Below are positions 25,978-38,862 of a stretch of 64,000 nucleotides of DNA, piece by piece; positions within the stretch are counted from its first letter, which is position 1, and every line of letters starts with the position of its first letter. A model generated the notes under the pieces. The model searched no databases and was not told the origin of the DNA. It saw nothing but the letters and a program-made list of their open reading frames with translations. The position numbers were made by a program, and so were the translations under genes. Source of the DNA: Cloeon dipterum (Eukaryota; Arthropoda; Insecta; Ephemeroptera; Baetidae); assembly GCF_949628265.1 (NCBI RefSeq), contig NC_088786.1, positions 19,179,681 through 19,243,680 of the forward strand, written 5' to 3'.

Positions 25978-25985
25978 CTTTTATA
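25978..25985 (-). promoter_or_regulatory. TATA box of the minus-strand cuticular gene
   Basis: TATAAAAG on the minus strand, 87 bp upstream of the ATG (25891). Transcription start is predicted near 25950, giving a 5' leader of about 60 nt. Confidence 0.75.
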
Positions 25986-25991
25986 GGGGGC

Positions 25992-28900
25992 GACTCCTTC
26001 CTACCCTGCAGCTCAAGGATCACCGCAAGTGGACCGGGAAACAAGACCTGGCGACACCGCTGCCGCACCTCATCCCTCCTCTCGCTGAGGTCATCCCCCG
26101 AACGGTGGCAAGCACGCACCTCTTGCGAAATGTAGAGCCATTGCTTGATATTCGCCGTTTTATTTGTTTGGCCTTCCCCTGTCTATTATTGGAATATTAT
26201 TATGCTCCGTTTTTTGGAGACGAAAGTCAAGGGGAAATTAAAACGGTTCTGCTCAGCAAGAAAGAAATTAAATTAGTTCCTGAATATTGTCTAATTTAGT
26301 TGCGATATTAAGAAAATGTTTTCTAAATACACTTTTACAGAGAAAAACGTTATAAAGTGCAATGTTGAGCTTCAAAAAATCATTTTCCTTCTATAATTCG
26401 TTAAAATAAAATTATAAATTGTAACATTTAAATGCCTTGATTGCTAAATATATTTCTTGCTGGAAATTCAGTTAAAAAAAATGAATTTAAATTTCAAACA
26501 TAGCTTAAGTCCAATAGACTATAGCAATTGATTATCATGACAATTGTATTTTTCACATGATTTCAACTCAGTACTATCTATTAAATAAATAAATAAATAG
26601 GCAAAATCATTTTTGTCTGACATCTTTTATTTATTCCCCTCGAGAAATGAAAGCCCATTATTTCGTACGTGTTTTGGCAAACGCTCCATAAGTTTTTTTT
26701 ATTATCTTCATGAGACAAGTGTTGTAAAATATGTTTATTTATTTATCTGAAGATCAGCATAATATTTTTTGTGCTCGTTAGATAACCGCACACTCACACC
26801 AGATATTCTTGTGCAAAAAGAAACGAGTTCAAACAGCAGTACACATATATCGCATTTCATTTGCAAACCGCGCCGCGCAGCAACACTTTCGCTCTTGCCG
26901 CAACATCTCTGCCCGCGCCCGCCATAACCATCTCTTTTGCTCTGCCTCTGGTTGAGGGGAAACACACCTGCCGAAAATGGGCACGAGGAAATGGCGGGCT
27001 GAGACACATTCAGGAAGCACACAATTGCCCGCGAGATCTGCCGGGCAGGGCAGGGGCCTCTTTTTTCGCCGCCGTCGGCAAGGCCAGCGTGCGACAAGGC
27101 TGCCGATCTGGTTCACCATTTTCAAGGCAATGAATGCGTGCTCGGCGGCACTTTTCGGCCGCCTGCAAGAATGCAGATGTTTTTTGTTCCTTCCGATGAG
27201 ATGTCGTAGCATCGCTTTATGCTATACTTTTCACGCGTGAAACCGCGTGATTCATTTCTGTAATGCGTCCGGGGTGGGGCGAGAAAATTTCCAGAAGCCA
27301 ACGTGATTTGCACGTGATACAGTAACAATTAAATTAAATCTAACAAGTCCGAAAATTGATTTGTTTTGCTAAATAACGAGAAGGCAAAAATGTTAAATAA
27401 AGGGCTAAGAAAACTATGCAAATTAAAAGCTGTCATATACAATTAGTAATAACGCTTTTTAGTTTAAATGCATAAAATTTAATTGTAAACATATTTCCAC
27501 TTGAGGTTGGTTACATTCTTAATTGGTAAATGGATTACAAGACTTCACCCTAGTTGATTAGAGAGCTATATAAAATACAATAAAATTTACTCTTTAATTC
27601 ATTTTAAATAATCTTTTTTAATTATAACATGATTTACCGTCTCCTTTGTTGATGTATAAATGATTCTATATGTTCTTAAAAAAAACTTAAAACTTATATA
27701 ATAACTCTACTGACTTGTGTCGCCCAGTATATAATTTGTTTCAATAAAAATAATGACTGTCACGATTTGCAATTTTGTGAATATTACAGAGATAATGTAA
27801 ATAATTCATACTTACTTCTTAGGTATTTACCCTTGAGATCGATCAATTGAATTGATTATCTATGGAAATAAAGCAGATGTCAATTTTTTGTATAGATCTT
27901 TAGAATATTATGTCATTATTACGCAGTCTAACCTGAGGATTTCTCGATACTATGCCCATAGCCCTGAAAGCCAATAACAAAAATCAAAAGTGAAGAGTTT
28001 AAGACATATAGTAACAATGATCTCAGATTCAAGGTTGTGATGGGAATAAACATTAGGATCGAGATCTGAGATTTTCAAGGACTTTTACTGTCTAGAATTT
28101 TTGAAATTTAAATTTTGCCTGTTTATGGTAAAAACTTTGTTTTTTTAAAGCTTTTTCAATTAATAAATCTCGAAAACATATAACAAATGCTATCCGCCAA
28201 AATATTTTACTTGACTCAATATGAAAATTAAAATATCTTCTAATAATTATATGAGCCTTCAATATCTGGCGATGATTGTAGGTTACCTGCCAAACTTAAT
28301 TGAGCTGGACCTTTTGCCTAGACTCTAATTATTGCCGATTTTGTTCCTCAACATAATTAGCTGTCAAATAGCGTCAAGTTTGTTTAATTTATACTTCTGA
28401 AAGTCTAGAGATATTCGGATTTGAAGCAAGTATGGCGTTTATTTTTTTAAACCTGCAATTTTTTGTGACCCTGTGAGTTACGTATTTTTTCTTTTCTGAA
28501 AAAAATGAAATATTGTTGGTTGTTTTATATCATACAAGACGCAATCAACACACCAAGTTTCAATCAAATTACCTATTTCCAACCTTGAATCAGAATCACC
28601 TGGAAAAGGAAGAAAATATAAAAAATTTACTAAAAGGACAAATTTGTAAGCTAATAATACAACGTTTTCAACCCAGTAGGTTGATTTGGCAATTTGATTT
28701 TTATGTTCAACAGTAATGTTCCATGAAATTTATTAATTTAAAATGACAGCTGTGTGTATCATATTCACAAATAAATTATTACGCGCAGAGATAAAAAAGA
28801 ATCTCACATGCTTCCTAGAGATTCTGCAATATGCCACATTGCTCTGCCACTCTGGTTGCATACGCTGCAAGCGTTTTTTATAATTATTTTACTTAAACTG

Positions 28901-29600
28901 ATTTGCTTTCAATATTTTATCAGTCTAAACCACACGCTTCGTTTAGCTCGTATTCCTTTTTATCACGCACGAGACAAATGAAATGAAACAATGCTCAAAG
29001 AGAGGACTGAAAAGCCGTTTGCAGTTGTCTTTTATCCTTCCTTTCGAGTTTTCCAAGGCCAAGAGGTGGATTCCGATCTTTCTCTTTCGATCGAGCGAGA
29101 GCAAAAAGAAAAACCCCACGTCTGCATGGGCGTCTCAGGACACAATTCCGCGGAAATTGCGGACGTAATTGCAGGCCTGCTCGACTCTCAGGAAAAGTTG
29201 AATCCGGTTCACGCCCTCAAGTGAGAGAATTAAATTCGTCATATATGCATATACGAACCAATAATGCAGGAAATAAAAGGACTGTCGGTCGACACGCGCC
29301 ACTGCGCCTCCGCTTTTACTTATCCGCGGCACAAAAATCATTTTTTACTCGGCATAAAATAATCGCGCCACGCTCTCGAGTGTGACAACAATCTCGACTG
29401 CCTGCGCCAGCAGTTGTTGATATTATTAACAATATATTGTATAATATCGCTGCTGAATATGAGTATGTGTGCCAGTTTCTGTCCGATTTCTCTGCAAAAC
29501 CAGTGACAAACATGACGTCCTTTTGCGGCTTTTCACCCCATTTAGCCCGTAATTGACCCTGTTGAGCCTATAAGGAGTCTCAATAATTAATGCTTGATCG
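25992..29600. other. Intergenic spacer, no gene seen
   Basis: GC-rich islands at 26.85-27.3 and 28.95-29.4 kb lie in otherwise AT-rich DNA. Open frames there are short and have no domain pattern. An (AAAT)n tract is at 26583-26599. The islands may be regulatory for the flanking cuticle genes, but no specific site can be named. Confidence 0.5.
26583..26599. repeat. (AAAT)n simple repeat
   Basis: About four tandem AAAT units. Confidence 0.8.
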
Positions 29601-29679
29601 ATTGCTACTATGTTTAAAGTAAATATGTACAGAAAAGTTGGGAAATGTACTTAGAATCTCTCTGAAAAATTGGGAAGAG

Positions 29680-30960
29680 CTAAAACTTTCCTAGGTTGCC
29701 GTTTAAATTTCTTCTAGAAAATCAGCTCTTAATTTATCTAGTGGTAAGCACTGTGTCCTTATGGAAAATTACGATCTATTTCACCAGGAGGTTAATCAAT
29801 CTCACAATTTTTTCATCATTGGATAAAGATTGAGATGAGACGAATCGAATCAAGAGAAAAAGTAATTGGAAAACTGTTTAATGTTTCGAGGTCTGCTGAT
29901 TTGATTACGGCATAATGTGGGGATAAACTGTTGCTAGGTTCCACAAACAATCGACTCCACTAACAATGATACATTTACCCACAAAGGACATTTTAGAATA
30001 AAGAATAGATCAATTTGCCTATTTACAACGAGAATCAATAAACATTACAACACACTACATACATATACATCTGGATGTCGAGACTCTGGAATGTGTATAG
30101 CTTAAGTGAATTAAAAGTAGTAAAATAAATGTATTGTAAGAGAAAGAACTAAAAAACAGAGATCTAGATGGGTTATTCCGAGCAATCTTCTTCCACTGCA
30201 AAAAATGTCGTTTTCGACGGTTTTCAAATTTTAAACGAATTTACTGCTTTTTTGTGAAACTGATCGTATCAGAAATCGCAAACTAATTAAATGCTCTAAA
30301 TAGAGAGGGGAACCGGGACGGGTTTTTTCATCCCGGCCGTCCCTGTCCCGTCCCAGAAAAAATAATCCCGTCCCTGTCCATGTTAGCTCTTAACCTTGTC
30401 CCTGTTAAGTCCCCCCTCGACCTCTCACCAGATTCGTATTTTTTCAATTTTCTACTTAACTTTTAAAATTAGAAATTTTTGTCAGTAAATAACAATTGTA
30501 TGTAAATTGTAAACCTCGCAAAAGTGCTCACTTTTTTTTTTTAAAAAAAAGGTCGGCGCAAACAGTAACTTTTTACTACAGTAGTAAAACGTCACTGGTT
30601 GCGGTAAAATTGCGCATCGCTAAACAAACACCCAAATTTTATGATGTCAAATAGTAAAAAGTCATTGTTTCCGCCGACCTTTTTTTAAAGTAAGCACTTT
30701 TGCGAGGTTTACAATTTACATACAATTGTTATTTACTGACAAAAAATGGCTAATTTTAAAAGTAGAACATTGAAAAATTACGAATCTGGGGAGTGTCGAG
30801 GGGGGGGACTAATCAGGGACAAGTTTAAGATCTAACAGAGACAGGGACAGTGACGAACCCGAGAAAAAAATGGGACGTGGTCAGGATGAAAAACCCGCCC
30901 CGGTTCCCCTCTCTAGTTTAAAATCAGCTTTGAATATTTCATACATAATCCTCTAGTAAA
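29680..30960. repeat. Dispersed repeat copy, interrupted by a MITE-like insertion
   Basis: The 30027-30300 part matches 44037-44305 at high similarity, for example AGAATCAATAAACATTACAA and GATGTCGAGACTCTGGAAT (one base different at 44 kb). The match resumes weakly after the insertion (30916-30940). The 29690-29900 part matches 6450-6660 more weakly. No coding frame or clear termini were seen. It is probably a non-autonomous or decayed transposable element. Confidence 0.65.
30303..30913. mobile_element. MITE / foldback element with 260-276 bp inverted arms and TA target duplication
   Basis: The left arm (30303-30578) begins GAGAGGGGAACCGGGACGGG. The right arm (30652-30913) ends in the reverse complement, ..CCGGTTCCCCTCTC. 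The arms pair along nearly their full length, for example TGTAAACCTCGCAAAAGTGC in the left arm against GCACTTTTGCGAGGTTTACA (one base short) in the right. The loop is 73 nt. The element is flanked by TA on both sides (30301-30302 and 30914-30915), as expected of Tc1/mariner-type insertion. There is no coding capacity. It sits inside the dispersed repeat, whose 44 kb copy lacks it. Confidence 0.85.
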
Positions 30961-32916
30961 TAATACTGATTTCGGGTTTTAATCTAATTGTGTATACTTG
31001 ACCTCGTGCTAATTTTAATCTCCGAGTCATTCTATTGCAAGTTTGCGTATTTTCGTCTATGAATAAATAATAAAAATATTCTTAAAAGCCATTTTGGTTG
31101 ATTTTCTGAATGGCTCGCGCTTTACTGATCTCAGCCTTGATGCTTGATAACGTAATTCGAAGTCAATTGTTTCAATCGCAGAGCTTTTGTTTCTGCACTG
31201 GGAACGTTCCACGTGAGAAGGTTTTCGCTTCGCGCCTCCGTTGTCAACTAATTGAAAGCACACAAACAATTCCTAAAAATAACTAGATGGATTTCGCCAC
31301 GAGAGGTGAAAACGCACAATGGAGGAACAGACCCCGATGGCACGTGTGCGCAAATGAGATTCGACGAGTTGATTTGTGGCAATGCCGGTACCGCAATTAG
31401 AAATCACACGCAGCATAATTGTGCATATAGTTGCTTGCTTTTTCTTTCATCCCAATTACATAAAAGCTTCGTCCGAACGTCGACCGGCAAGCCGCGTTAT
31501 GATGCAACCGCTCGCAGTGGCTCACTCGTTAATATTCAGTTGCGATGGAAGACCCAGATCGCTGCTTAAATGCTGCTCAAAGAGAGCAACGCGCGCTATA
31601 CATCAACGCAGGTATTGATCTCGACGCAGAAAAAGTGGTCAGCGCGGCTGTTACGTTTTCTACAAAGCCATAAATTTATTTATTGTATTGAATTACCTGA
31701 TGCTCTTACAAGGCGATCCGATTTGATTTAAATTTGTGCGATGACTAATAAACTTGGACTGTAAAGAAAGTTTCTTCCTATTGAATATTTTTAAATAATT
31801 TTATGTTCGAGGCCTGAGATTTGAAGACAGTTGTTTATTTTAATTTGTCGCTTATTATTAGAGACTCTTTGGAAGAAAAAAGGTTATGTTTTTTTCAATT
31901 TTAAATTTAAGACCAAAAATGACCAAATTGATTTACACCAACATTAAACCATTTTTAATATCATTTATTTAAGAGCATTTTTTCAATCGTTTTCTTAACG
32001 TCTAAAGTTTCCAATTCCTCACGAGTACATTGCTACTTTTCATTTTGGATAAATTAAAAGAAACACCGACAAGCTTATTTTGAGTAAAAAATTCAAATGT
32101 CGTCTCAATAGATCTCTGCAAACGCGTCCCATTTTCTTCAGGAAGACGAGTCAAGAAATGATAAATAACGTGTCAATTAAATATAGCCCTGTAGATAATG
32201 TCAAATTGGGGTCAAAACTAAAAAATTGGGATTTAAATTTTAAATATAAAATAGAAAAAACTTAAAATGTTGAGTTGTCGGTTTGACTTCTCATAGTTGA
32301 AATTTTTGAAATAAAACAAAATGTGCGGGTGTTTTGGCTGTGGATAAGTTTATTGATTGCAAAATATTTTTATTGCAATTTTGGCACCAAACTAACGCAA
32401 CTATGTGGCACAAGACAGGTTGAACTTGGTCCTGGAACCAATGATAAAGAATAAATTATTATTTTAGTAACTCAATTTAGACAGTTTAACCAGCTACGTC
32501 TTGATTTGAATGAATTCAAGAGACAAATACGAACTGGAAACAGAAGTTAAAACTGGCTTCTCTCCTCTGATTTATTTGTGTTCAGTTTTTTTGTGAACCC
32601 ATTTTTTCAAGTGATAGCTTTACGATTATCAGCTGAGCGAGCGGCTACTCTGAATTGGCTTGTGATGCTAAAAAATATTCTATAAAAATAAATAACACGC
32701 AATCAATTTTGCGTGTCCATTTTCACAAAAGAAACGTCAACACGTTTTTCGATCGTGAGACATTGATCAGGTTGGTTTTGTTGTTACCTCACACTACTGC
32801 CGGTGCCAGATCGACTTTTCAGCAGCGGCGAGATCGCGGCCGTCGGCGCTCCACCCATTCAGTTGCACCCCCTCCCCCGCCAGCTGCAAAACGCACCGCC
32901 GCGGCTCCTTTTCTGA
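30961..32916. other. Intergenic region upstream of the 33 kb cuticular gene
   Basis: Nothing gene-like is seen. GC-rich patches at 31.2-31.6 and 32.8-32.9 kb flank AT-rich DNA. The last patch adjoins the TATA box of the next gene. Confidence 0.5.
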
Positions 32917-32923
32917 TATAAGG
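32917..32923 (+). promoter_or_regulatory. Putative TATA box of the 33 kb cuticular gene
   Basis: TATAAGG lies 61 bp upstream of the ATG at 32978, giving a predicted start near 32948 and a leader of about 30 nt. Confidence 0.6.
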
Positions 32924-32977
32924 TGTGCGCAAAGTCTGCCACCGGCCTATAGATAGTTGCTGCTGCTGCATTCAAAC

Positions 32978-35900
32978 ATGAGACTGGTGAGTACTGTAGC
33001 CAAGATTTGGTGCTTTTTGTTTTCAAAGTATAAAATTTTTTGAAGATTAAATTATAATTTTAAAGTTTTATAATCAAATATATTTGCACAGCATAGACAT
33101 AAGTTTTTTGGAGTTTAACACGTTATTTAAATTCAAATTTAATTAATAATTTTTTACGTATCCTATTTTTTAATAATTTTTTATTCTTTTGGTTTTCCTC
33201 TCAAATTGTGGTAATGATTTTTTATATTTATTAATTGAACATTAAGTGCTTGAAATAGTGTTTATGAGTTTGCATTATCTGGGGAACTTCTGTGTCGTAA
33301 TATAAATATCGAAATGCTAAAAATGCATAACTTTTTTTTCCAAATTTAGACATTCTGCACTGCTTGTATTGTCGGGTCAGCGAACCACTTTCGCCTTGTG
33401 CAATCTTCCGAAACGCAGGTTGTGATGCTTTAATGGGCGGACAAAAGCAAAATCAATAACAATTTTGCCGAAGGGAAAGTTAAAACAAGCTAATCCGTCC
33501 GCGTGTTCGCTCTCTTATCGCGATCAAAAGTCGTGACAAACGCTCTCACGGCAAATGGAAAATTTCACGCACACGCCGCTTCCTTGATGTATAAAAGAAA
33601 AAGGAATAAAAGAATCTTGTGTAATTGCAGGCCAATTTGGTTTCCAAGTGGCACACGTTGAGAGACAAAAAATGTTATCGTCGCGGCTATGTTGCGATTG
33701 CGTCACATAAAATTTTTTTCCTCGAGCAAATCATCTGGTGTGCTAAATGAAAAGTTGCCGATTTTGACCTGGATCCATGGGCAATTCACCTGCTCGGCGA
33801 GTTCGGCTTTGCACTTGCTGACCTTGGCAAGCACGCGGATCGAAAAGTCGGATCCGATCGAGTGACTGCTTTTGCTTTTGAACAAAATTTCACATCCACG
33901 CCCAAGTCGCTCGCTGAGGCAACCGACAATTGTACTCGGCGGGGTTGGAAATCGTTGTGCTGCATTTACTAGCTTGGGCGGGTTCGCTCGCACTTCAAGG
34001 CGACGCTGACTGAGTGAGTGTGACAATGAGGAAATAATCCAGCCTCCGAGTGAAACACACTTCATTTTCCATTTCGAACTTTATTGCTCTTGCGTGTGCT
34101 GCGACACCAATAAAGTAAAAATCACACTCACATTTAATTAGGTTCCAACTGGGACAGTTCTAAGTACTGTTTCCAAGAACACTCCCCATACCTTTAAAAT
34201 CGAAAGTAAATATTTCGCATCAGATGTTAAAATACATTAAATTAGAATTAGAAGAAAAATTACCGATAAAAACCATGATGATCGATTGAAAACTGCATTT
34301 TTTCAATTTTTTTAATATGCGTTGCATTGATGTTAATATTCTAGTTTACACTGACCTCCGTAATTTGAAAGCAATCATGCTAACGAGCTAAATAGAACAA
34401 TTAAACTGGTGGTTCCTGTTTTCTATCATTTTGATGTAAAAAATTTGTTTCCGCGTGTAAAGAGAGTGCAAGACATTTGCTTACTTAAGAATTTCACCAG
34501 GAACAAAGGCAAAAAGTCCATTCCGCTTGCTATCAAACTTTCAGCTTCATTCGTCACAGAGCGCGCAGATAAGACGCAACACATATAATTGCATAATTTT
34601 CGCCTTCAATCGTGTACTAATTTATCAGAGAGGCGAAATGCGGGAGTGAAAGGCCTCGGCTGCCACTTTTCTCTGCTCTCTCACGCGCAAAAACACCTCT
34701 ACTGTGGAATTGCCGGCGACCCAGACACCGATTATTCGTCCTATCCGATCAGATCTCGGGCTGAGGGACAAATTGACCTGCACTTGGCCTTGCGCCCAAA
34801 GCCGCTTGGGCGTGGCCACCCCGGTCGGCCTCCGCGATGACCCAGGTTGACCGGTGCTCTTAAATTTGTCTCATCTGTCGCAGGCGTTGGCACTTTTGAT
34901 GTTGGCCGGGTGCGCCCTGGCACAGCAGCAGCAGCGCTACCAGCAGGAGTACGACTACGCCGACTACGCCGAGCAACAGGCCGCCCCCCGCCCCGCCCCC
35001 AGGGCCGTTGGCAAGCCCTTCCAGGCTCAAGCTACTGAGGCTCCCAAACCCACCGTCGTGCCCATCCTTAAGCAGATCAACAAGTGAGTCTATTTTCTGA
35101 TTATGCTGAACTCTATTGTGATGGATTTCCCTCCTCTGATTAGTATTTAATTTTTTTAAATAAAATTTTCTCCTCTTAGGCACAACGATGACGGTTCCTA
35201 CACCTACGGTTTCGAAGCGGCCGACGGCACGTTCAAGATCGAAACCAAACAGGCCGACGGCACCGTGAAGGGCAAGTACGGCTTCGTCGATGACACCGGC
35301 AAGGTGCGCACCGTCGTGTACGGTGCCGACAAGTACGGCTTCCAGCCGTCCGGCGAGGGCATCACCGTCGCGCCACCCACCCTGGTCGACGAGACCCGCA
35401 CCGAGGAGTACCCTGAGGAGGCAGCAGTGCGTCAAATCAGGCCCAAGAAGCCCAAGAACAGACCTCCCCAGCAGCAGTTCCAGCAGCAGCCCCAGCAGCA
35501 GTATCAGCAGCAGCCCCAGCAGATTTACGCCTCCGCCCCCGTCGCCCCCCAGCAGCCGAGCTACCAGCAGAATATCAACTACGCCCAGCAGCAGCAGCAA
35601 CAGCCGCAGTACCAGGTATGCATCTCCGATACATTGAAAAAAATCAAATATTACTTTTCCATCCGCCTGGATTTTAATTGTGATCTCGGAAAAAAAAACA
35701 CATTTAAAAGGTTGAAAATTTGATAGCTATAGATCAGGAAAGTCTTATTTATTGAAGTTCTTAAAAAACAGGGCTGCAAAAAACCTGCAAGTTTTTTTTT
35801 AAATCAGTGCACTGCTATTTTATATTAGTTTCTTACTACTTTCTAAATGCACTTATTTCCAGTTAGATTTAAAATAATTTGTTTTATTAATTTGCCTTTA

Positions 35901-36926
35901 GCCTCATCTTGAGCTATGGGAAGACAAAATTGTAGTGAAATTGAGTGCAGGAGAAATATTTTGAAACTAAAACTCCATTAAAAGCAGTAGAATTTCAATT
36001 ATATGTACAACCACAGATTTCTTATTTGTATTTAGAAAAAACTATTTACTTGAGCAAGAAATTGATAAAAAAAATTGACTGGTAATAAAATAATATACCA
36101 GAAGTTGATAAGAAAACAAAACTCTGCAAAAAATGTTAAAATTAAAAAATAATAATAATAAAATAATCTTTTTTGTCCAACCCTGAAAAAATCTTGTGGT
36201 CTGTGCCTGAGCAAGATGCTGTTTTCAAAGTGAAAATATACAAGCTAAATTCACAATTCGAGGACAAATTTTCAATTATGTAGTGTCAATTTTAGTTTTC
36301 CACAATTAAAAGAGGAATTTTTGCGATTTTTAACAAAACAAAAATCTACTATGCAAACTAACCGGTAAAATGTCTACTATCGAGGCAATTTGTGCCAATT
36401 TGGTCATATATAAATTGGTCTTGTTCTGTTCCAGGTGATCGAGCAGCATGAAGTTCCCCGCGTGGCCGCCCCCGTGCCCCCTCGCCGCGTGCAGGTGGCC
36501 GGTGCCGCCCCCCTGCCTCCTAGGGCCCAGATCCCTGGTGCCGCTCCCGCCGGCCGTCTGTCCCAGGATTCGCCTCGTGCTGGTCCCGCCGCCGCCCCCC
36601 GCCGCGCGCAGCCCGCTCCCCAGCAGTACTACCAGCCGCAGACCGGCCCCGTGCAGTTCCAGCAGGCCGCCCCCGCCGCCCCCGCTCCCGCCCGCCGCAT
36701 CCAGGTGGCCGGTGCCGCGCCAGCTCCGCAGCCCCAGCAGTACTTCCAGCCGGCGCCGCAGTTCCAGCAGGCCGCCCCCGCTCCCGCTCAGTACCAGGCC
36801 CCCGCTCGCGCCAGGGCCGTGCCCGCCCCCGCACAAGGTGGCAGCGTGCTTGATCAGCTGGCCAAGCAGTACGCCCTGCCTCAGGGTGGACATGCCCTGC
36901 ACGACATCACCTTTAGTGGCTTCTAA
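32978..36926 (+). CDS. Cuticular protein with RR (CPR) domain, Gln/Pro/Ala-rich, 378 residues
   Basis: Four exons: 32978-32986 (MRL only), 34884-35083, 35180-35615, 36435-36926 (TAA). Introns are phase 0, 2 and 0. The signal peptide is residues 1-16 (MRLALALLMLAGCALA), split after codon 3. A Q/Y/D/A-rich segment follows, then VVPILKQINKHNDD and an RR domain at about 75-126 (YTYGFEAADGTFKIET, GKYGFVDDTGK, GFQP). Next comes the GITVAPPTLVDET extension, polyglutamine runs, and a last exon with R-R-(V/I)-Q-V-A-G-A-A-P repeats. The C terminus, LDQLAKQYALPQGG then HDITFSGF, looks non-repetitive and is probably functional. RR domains bind chitin, so the product should be secreted into cuticle. The lead-in and RR sequence closely resemble the minus-strand gene at 23.5-25.9 kb. 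Exact orthology was not assigned. Confidence 0.92.
32987..34883 (+). other. Intron 1 of the 33 kb cuticular gene
   Basis: A 1.9 kb intron from GTGAGT to CTGTCGCAG inside the signal-peptide region. No other exon is seen. A GC-rich patch lies at 33.7-34.05 kb. Confidence 0.8.
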
Positions 36927-37155
36927 AGCAGGGACTTGGTGGGCTAGAACTGTAGCAGCGAAACCTAATTAAGTGTGCCAATGCCGAACTCCATCGCAGC
37001 CTCCGTCAAATCAAGAGCATCTCATCGCCACTCCTCCCCCGCGCCCGACGCTGCGTGCACCGCGCTCACTCCGGCCTGCACTTGTGTGAATGCTGAGAAT
37101 ACACGCTACTATTATTAGTTGATAATTTTATTTGTTTAGTCCAAATGTACATGAG

Positions 37156-37161
37156 AATAAA
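37156..37161 (+). promoter_or_regulatory. Polyadenylation signal of the 33 kb cuticular gene
   Basis: AATAAA lies 230 bp after the stop codon. Confidence 0.7.
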
Positions 37162-38625
37162 CGGATTTTCTAATTTAATGGTTTTCGTTTTATTTTATAA
37201 TGAATTAATAAAATTAATTTTTAATAACTCAAAATAGGAAATCTTTTTGATCAAGCAAAAGTTCATCATATTTTCTTTTATTTCGATAGATCTCCTTGCT
37301 ATTGCAATCCTGAGGATTTGAATTGCAGACGGTTTTCCGTGAAAATTATACAGTTTTAGTCGATTTCTAAGTCGTATGAGATGGTTTTTGATTGTTGATT
37401 CAGACATTGTACTATCACACAATCAACACATTTTCTACTTAAAAATTAAAAATTTTACTGAGAAGATCTTAAATACATGTTTGTCCAAATTTCAAAGTAT
37501 TTGTCGTTTTCAAAGAACAATTGCTTTCATGTACATTAGATAAGTTTGGTAGTTGCCAATGAAGGAAGATGCAATCGAGAATTTTTCCTTCAGTTGCTTC
37601 CTTTAATTTCAATAAACGCGGCAACGATAAATTAGATAAATGTACGTAATTAGGATTGGAATGGGAACCTTAAAGTGATAAAAAAGAGAAACATTATCTC
37701 GCATATGTCTTAGACTTGTACAGCCAGATACTTTGACTCCTCAGAATGGTTTACCAGAAAAACACAACCTTTAAACTACAAAATTAACGTGAAATTATTC
37801 TTCTTAAAATCGAAAAAAATTTCGTGTAACTTAATGGGGGCTGCGCGAGAGAGAAAATTGATATGAAAATATTAGCACCAAGCTAGAATAAGAAAAGGTT
37901 TTATTTTCCTTTGCAACCATATTATTTTATTAAGCATCCGATCTCAAACTTCATTTTTTATTAATCTGCTGTGTGTCTTAAAATCTATCAAATCTCATGA
38001 GTAGTTATCAATCCAATTTAATTTATGAGCTCGAGTGGGATTGAAGGAATAATGTCTTGGACTGTTATGTGACCTGTGACATTGAAGAGCAATGCAGGTT
38101 GCATATATCCACTCCAAAGTGCCTGCGTCTCTTTGTTGCTTTGTAGGCACTATATTATGTCTATTAACTGTTGTTGATCGTATCAAAGGTATTTTATTCG
38201 TGGAATGTGGCATGAAACTGGTCTATCCTAATTAACTTAACGATGTAATTAAGCCTGAAAAGAGTAGAGATTTGCAATCTTATAGTCTATATAGTTTCAC
38301 TAGGCGAAATGCTCACATTGCTCAGAATGAGTGTCACCTTTGCAAAAAAATGTGAGAAATTGTGAAAATTTGTCTCACAACAAGGTGACAACTTGCTGCT
38401 TACTTTTACCTACTGCAACGCCGCAAAAAAATCTAGTTGTCTAAGAAGTCCAAGCTAATTAATTTCGCTCACTTATTTCTTAAGGCGATTTCACAGCCAA
38501 TTTGCACAAGCAGAAGCAGCACTTGCTTCAACGAAGAAGGCAGCCAGTCGTCTTCCGCGCCATTCATGCAGGCATTGTCGTCCTGGATGAGCCTCCGAAA
38601 TGTTCTGCGAAACTTCCCATCGCTG
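37162..38625. other. Intergenic spacer
   Basis: AT-rich, with no supported gene or repeat. Confidence 0.6.
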
Positions 38626-38634
38626 TTTATATAG
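38626..38634 (+). promoter_or_regulatory. Possible TATA element of the Q/P/Y-rich gene
   Basis: TTTATATAG lies about 230 bp before the ATG. It is the best candidate in this interval but weak. Confidence 0.3.
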
Positions 38635-38862
38635 TTGTTCTAATTATCGGCGCTCACGCAGCTACTTTTACTTTCCAAAAGAACAACACACTTGCTTGCG
38701 AAATTGTCACCACCACCGTCGTGTCTGGCTAATGAGAATTTTGGGGAGAAAAACAATTCTTAGCTCATCTCACTCTCAGATGCGACACGCGCTATTTGTC
38801 TTGCAGATTCGCCACGCGCAGCATCACCTCTCGCCTCTGTCAACTGAGCCGAATCCGCAAAT

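Noticed and set aside
26735-27328. Overlapping frames of 70-127 codons on both strands
   Set aside because: None has a domain, signal peptide or splice support. They coincide with a GC-rich patch where stops are rare.
34860-35600. A 246-codon antisense frame across the 33 kb gene, with similar frames at 36330-36902 and 39669-40154
   Set aside because: These are shadows of GC-rich coding exons, with low-complexity Leu/Gly products and no domain. The first also runs through a real intron.
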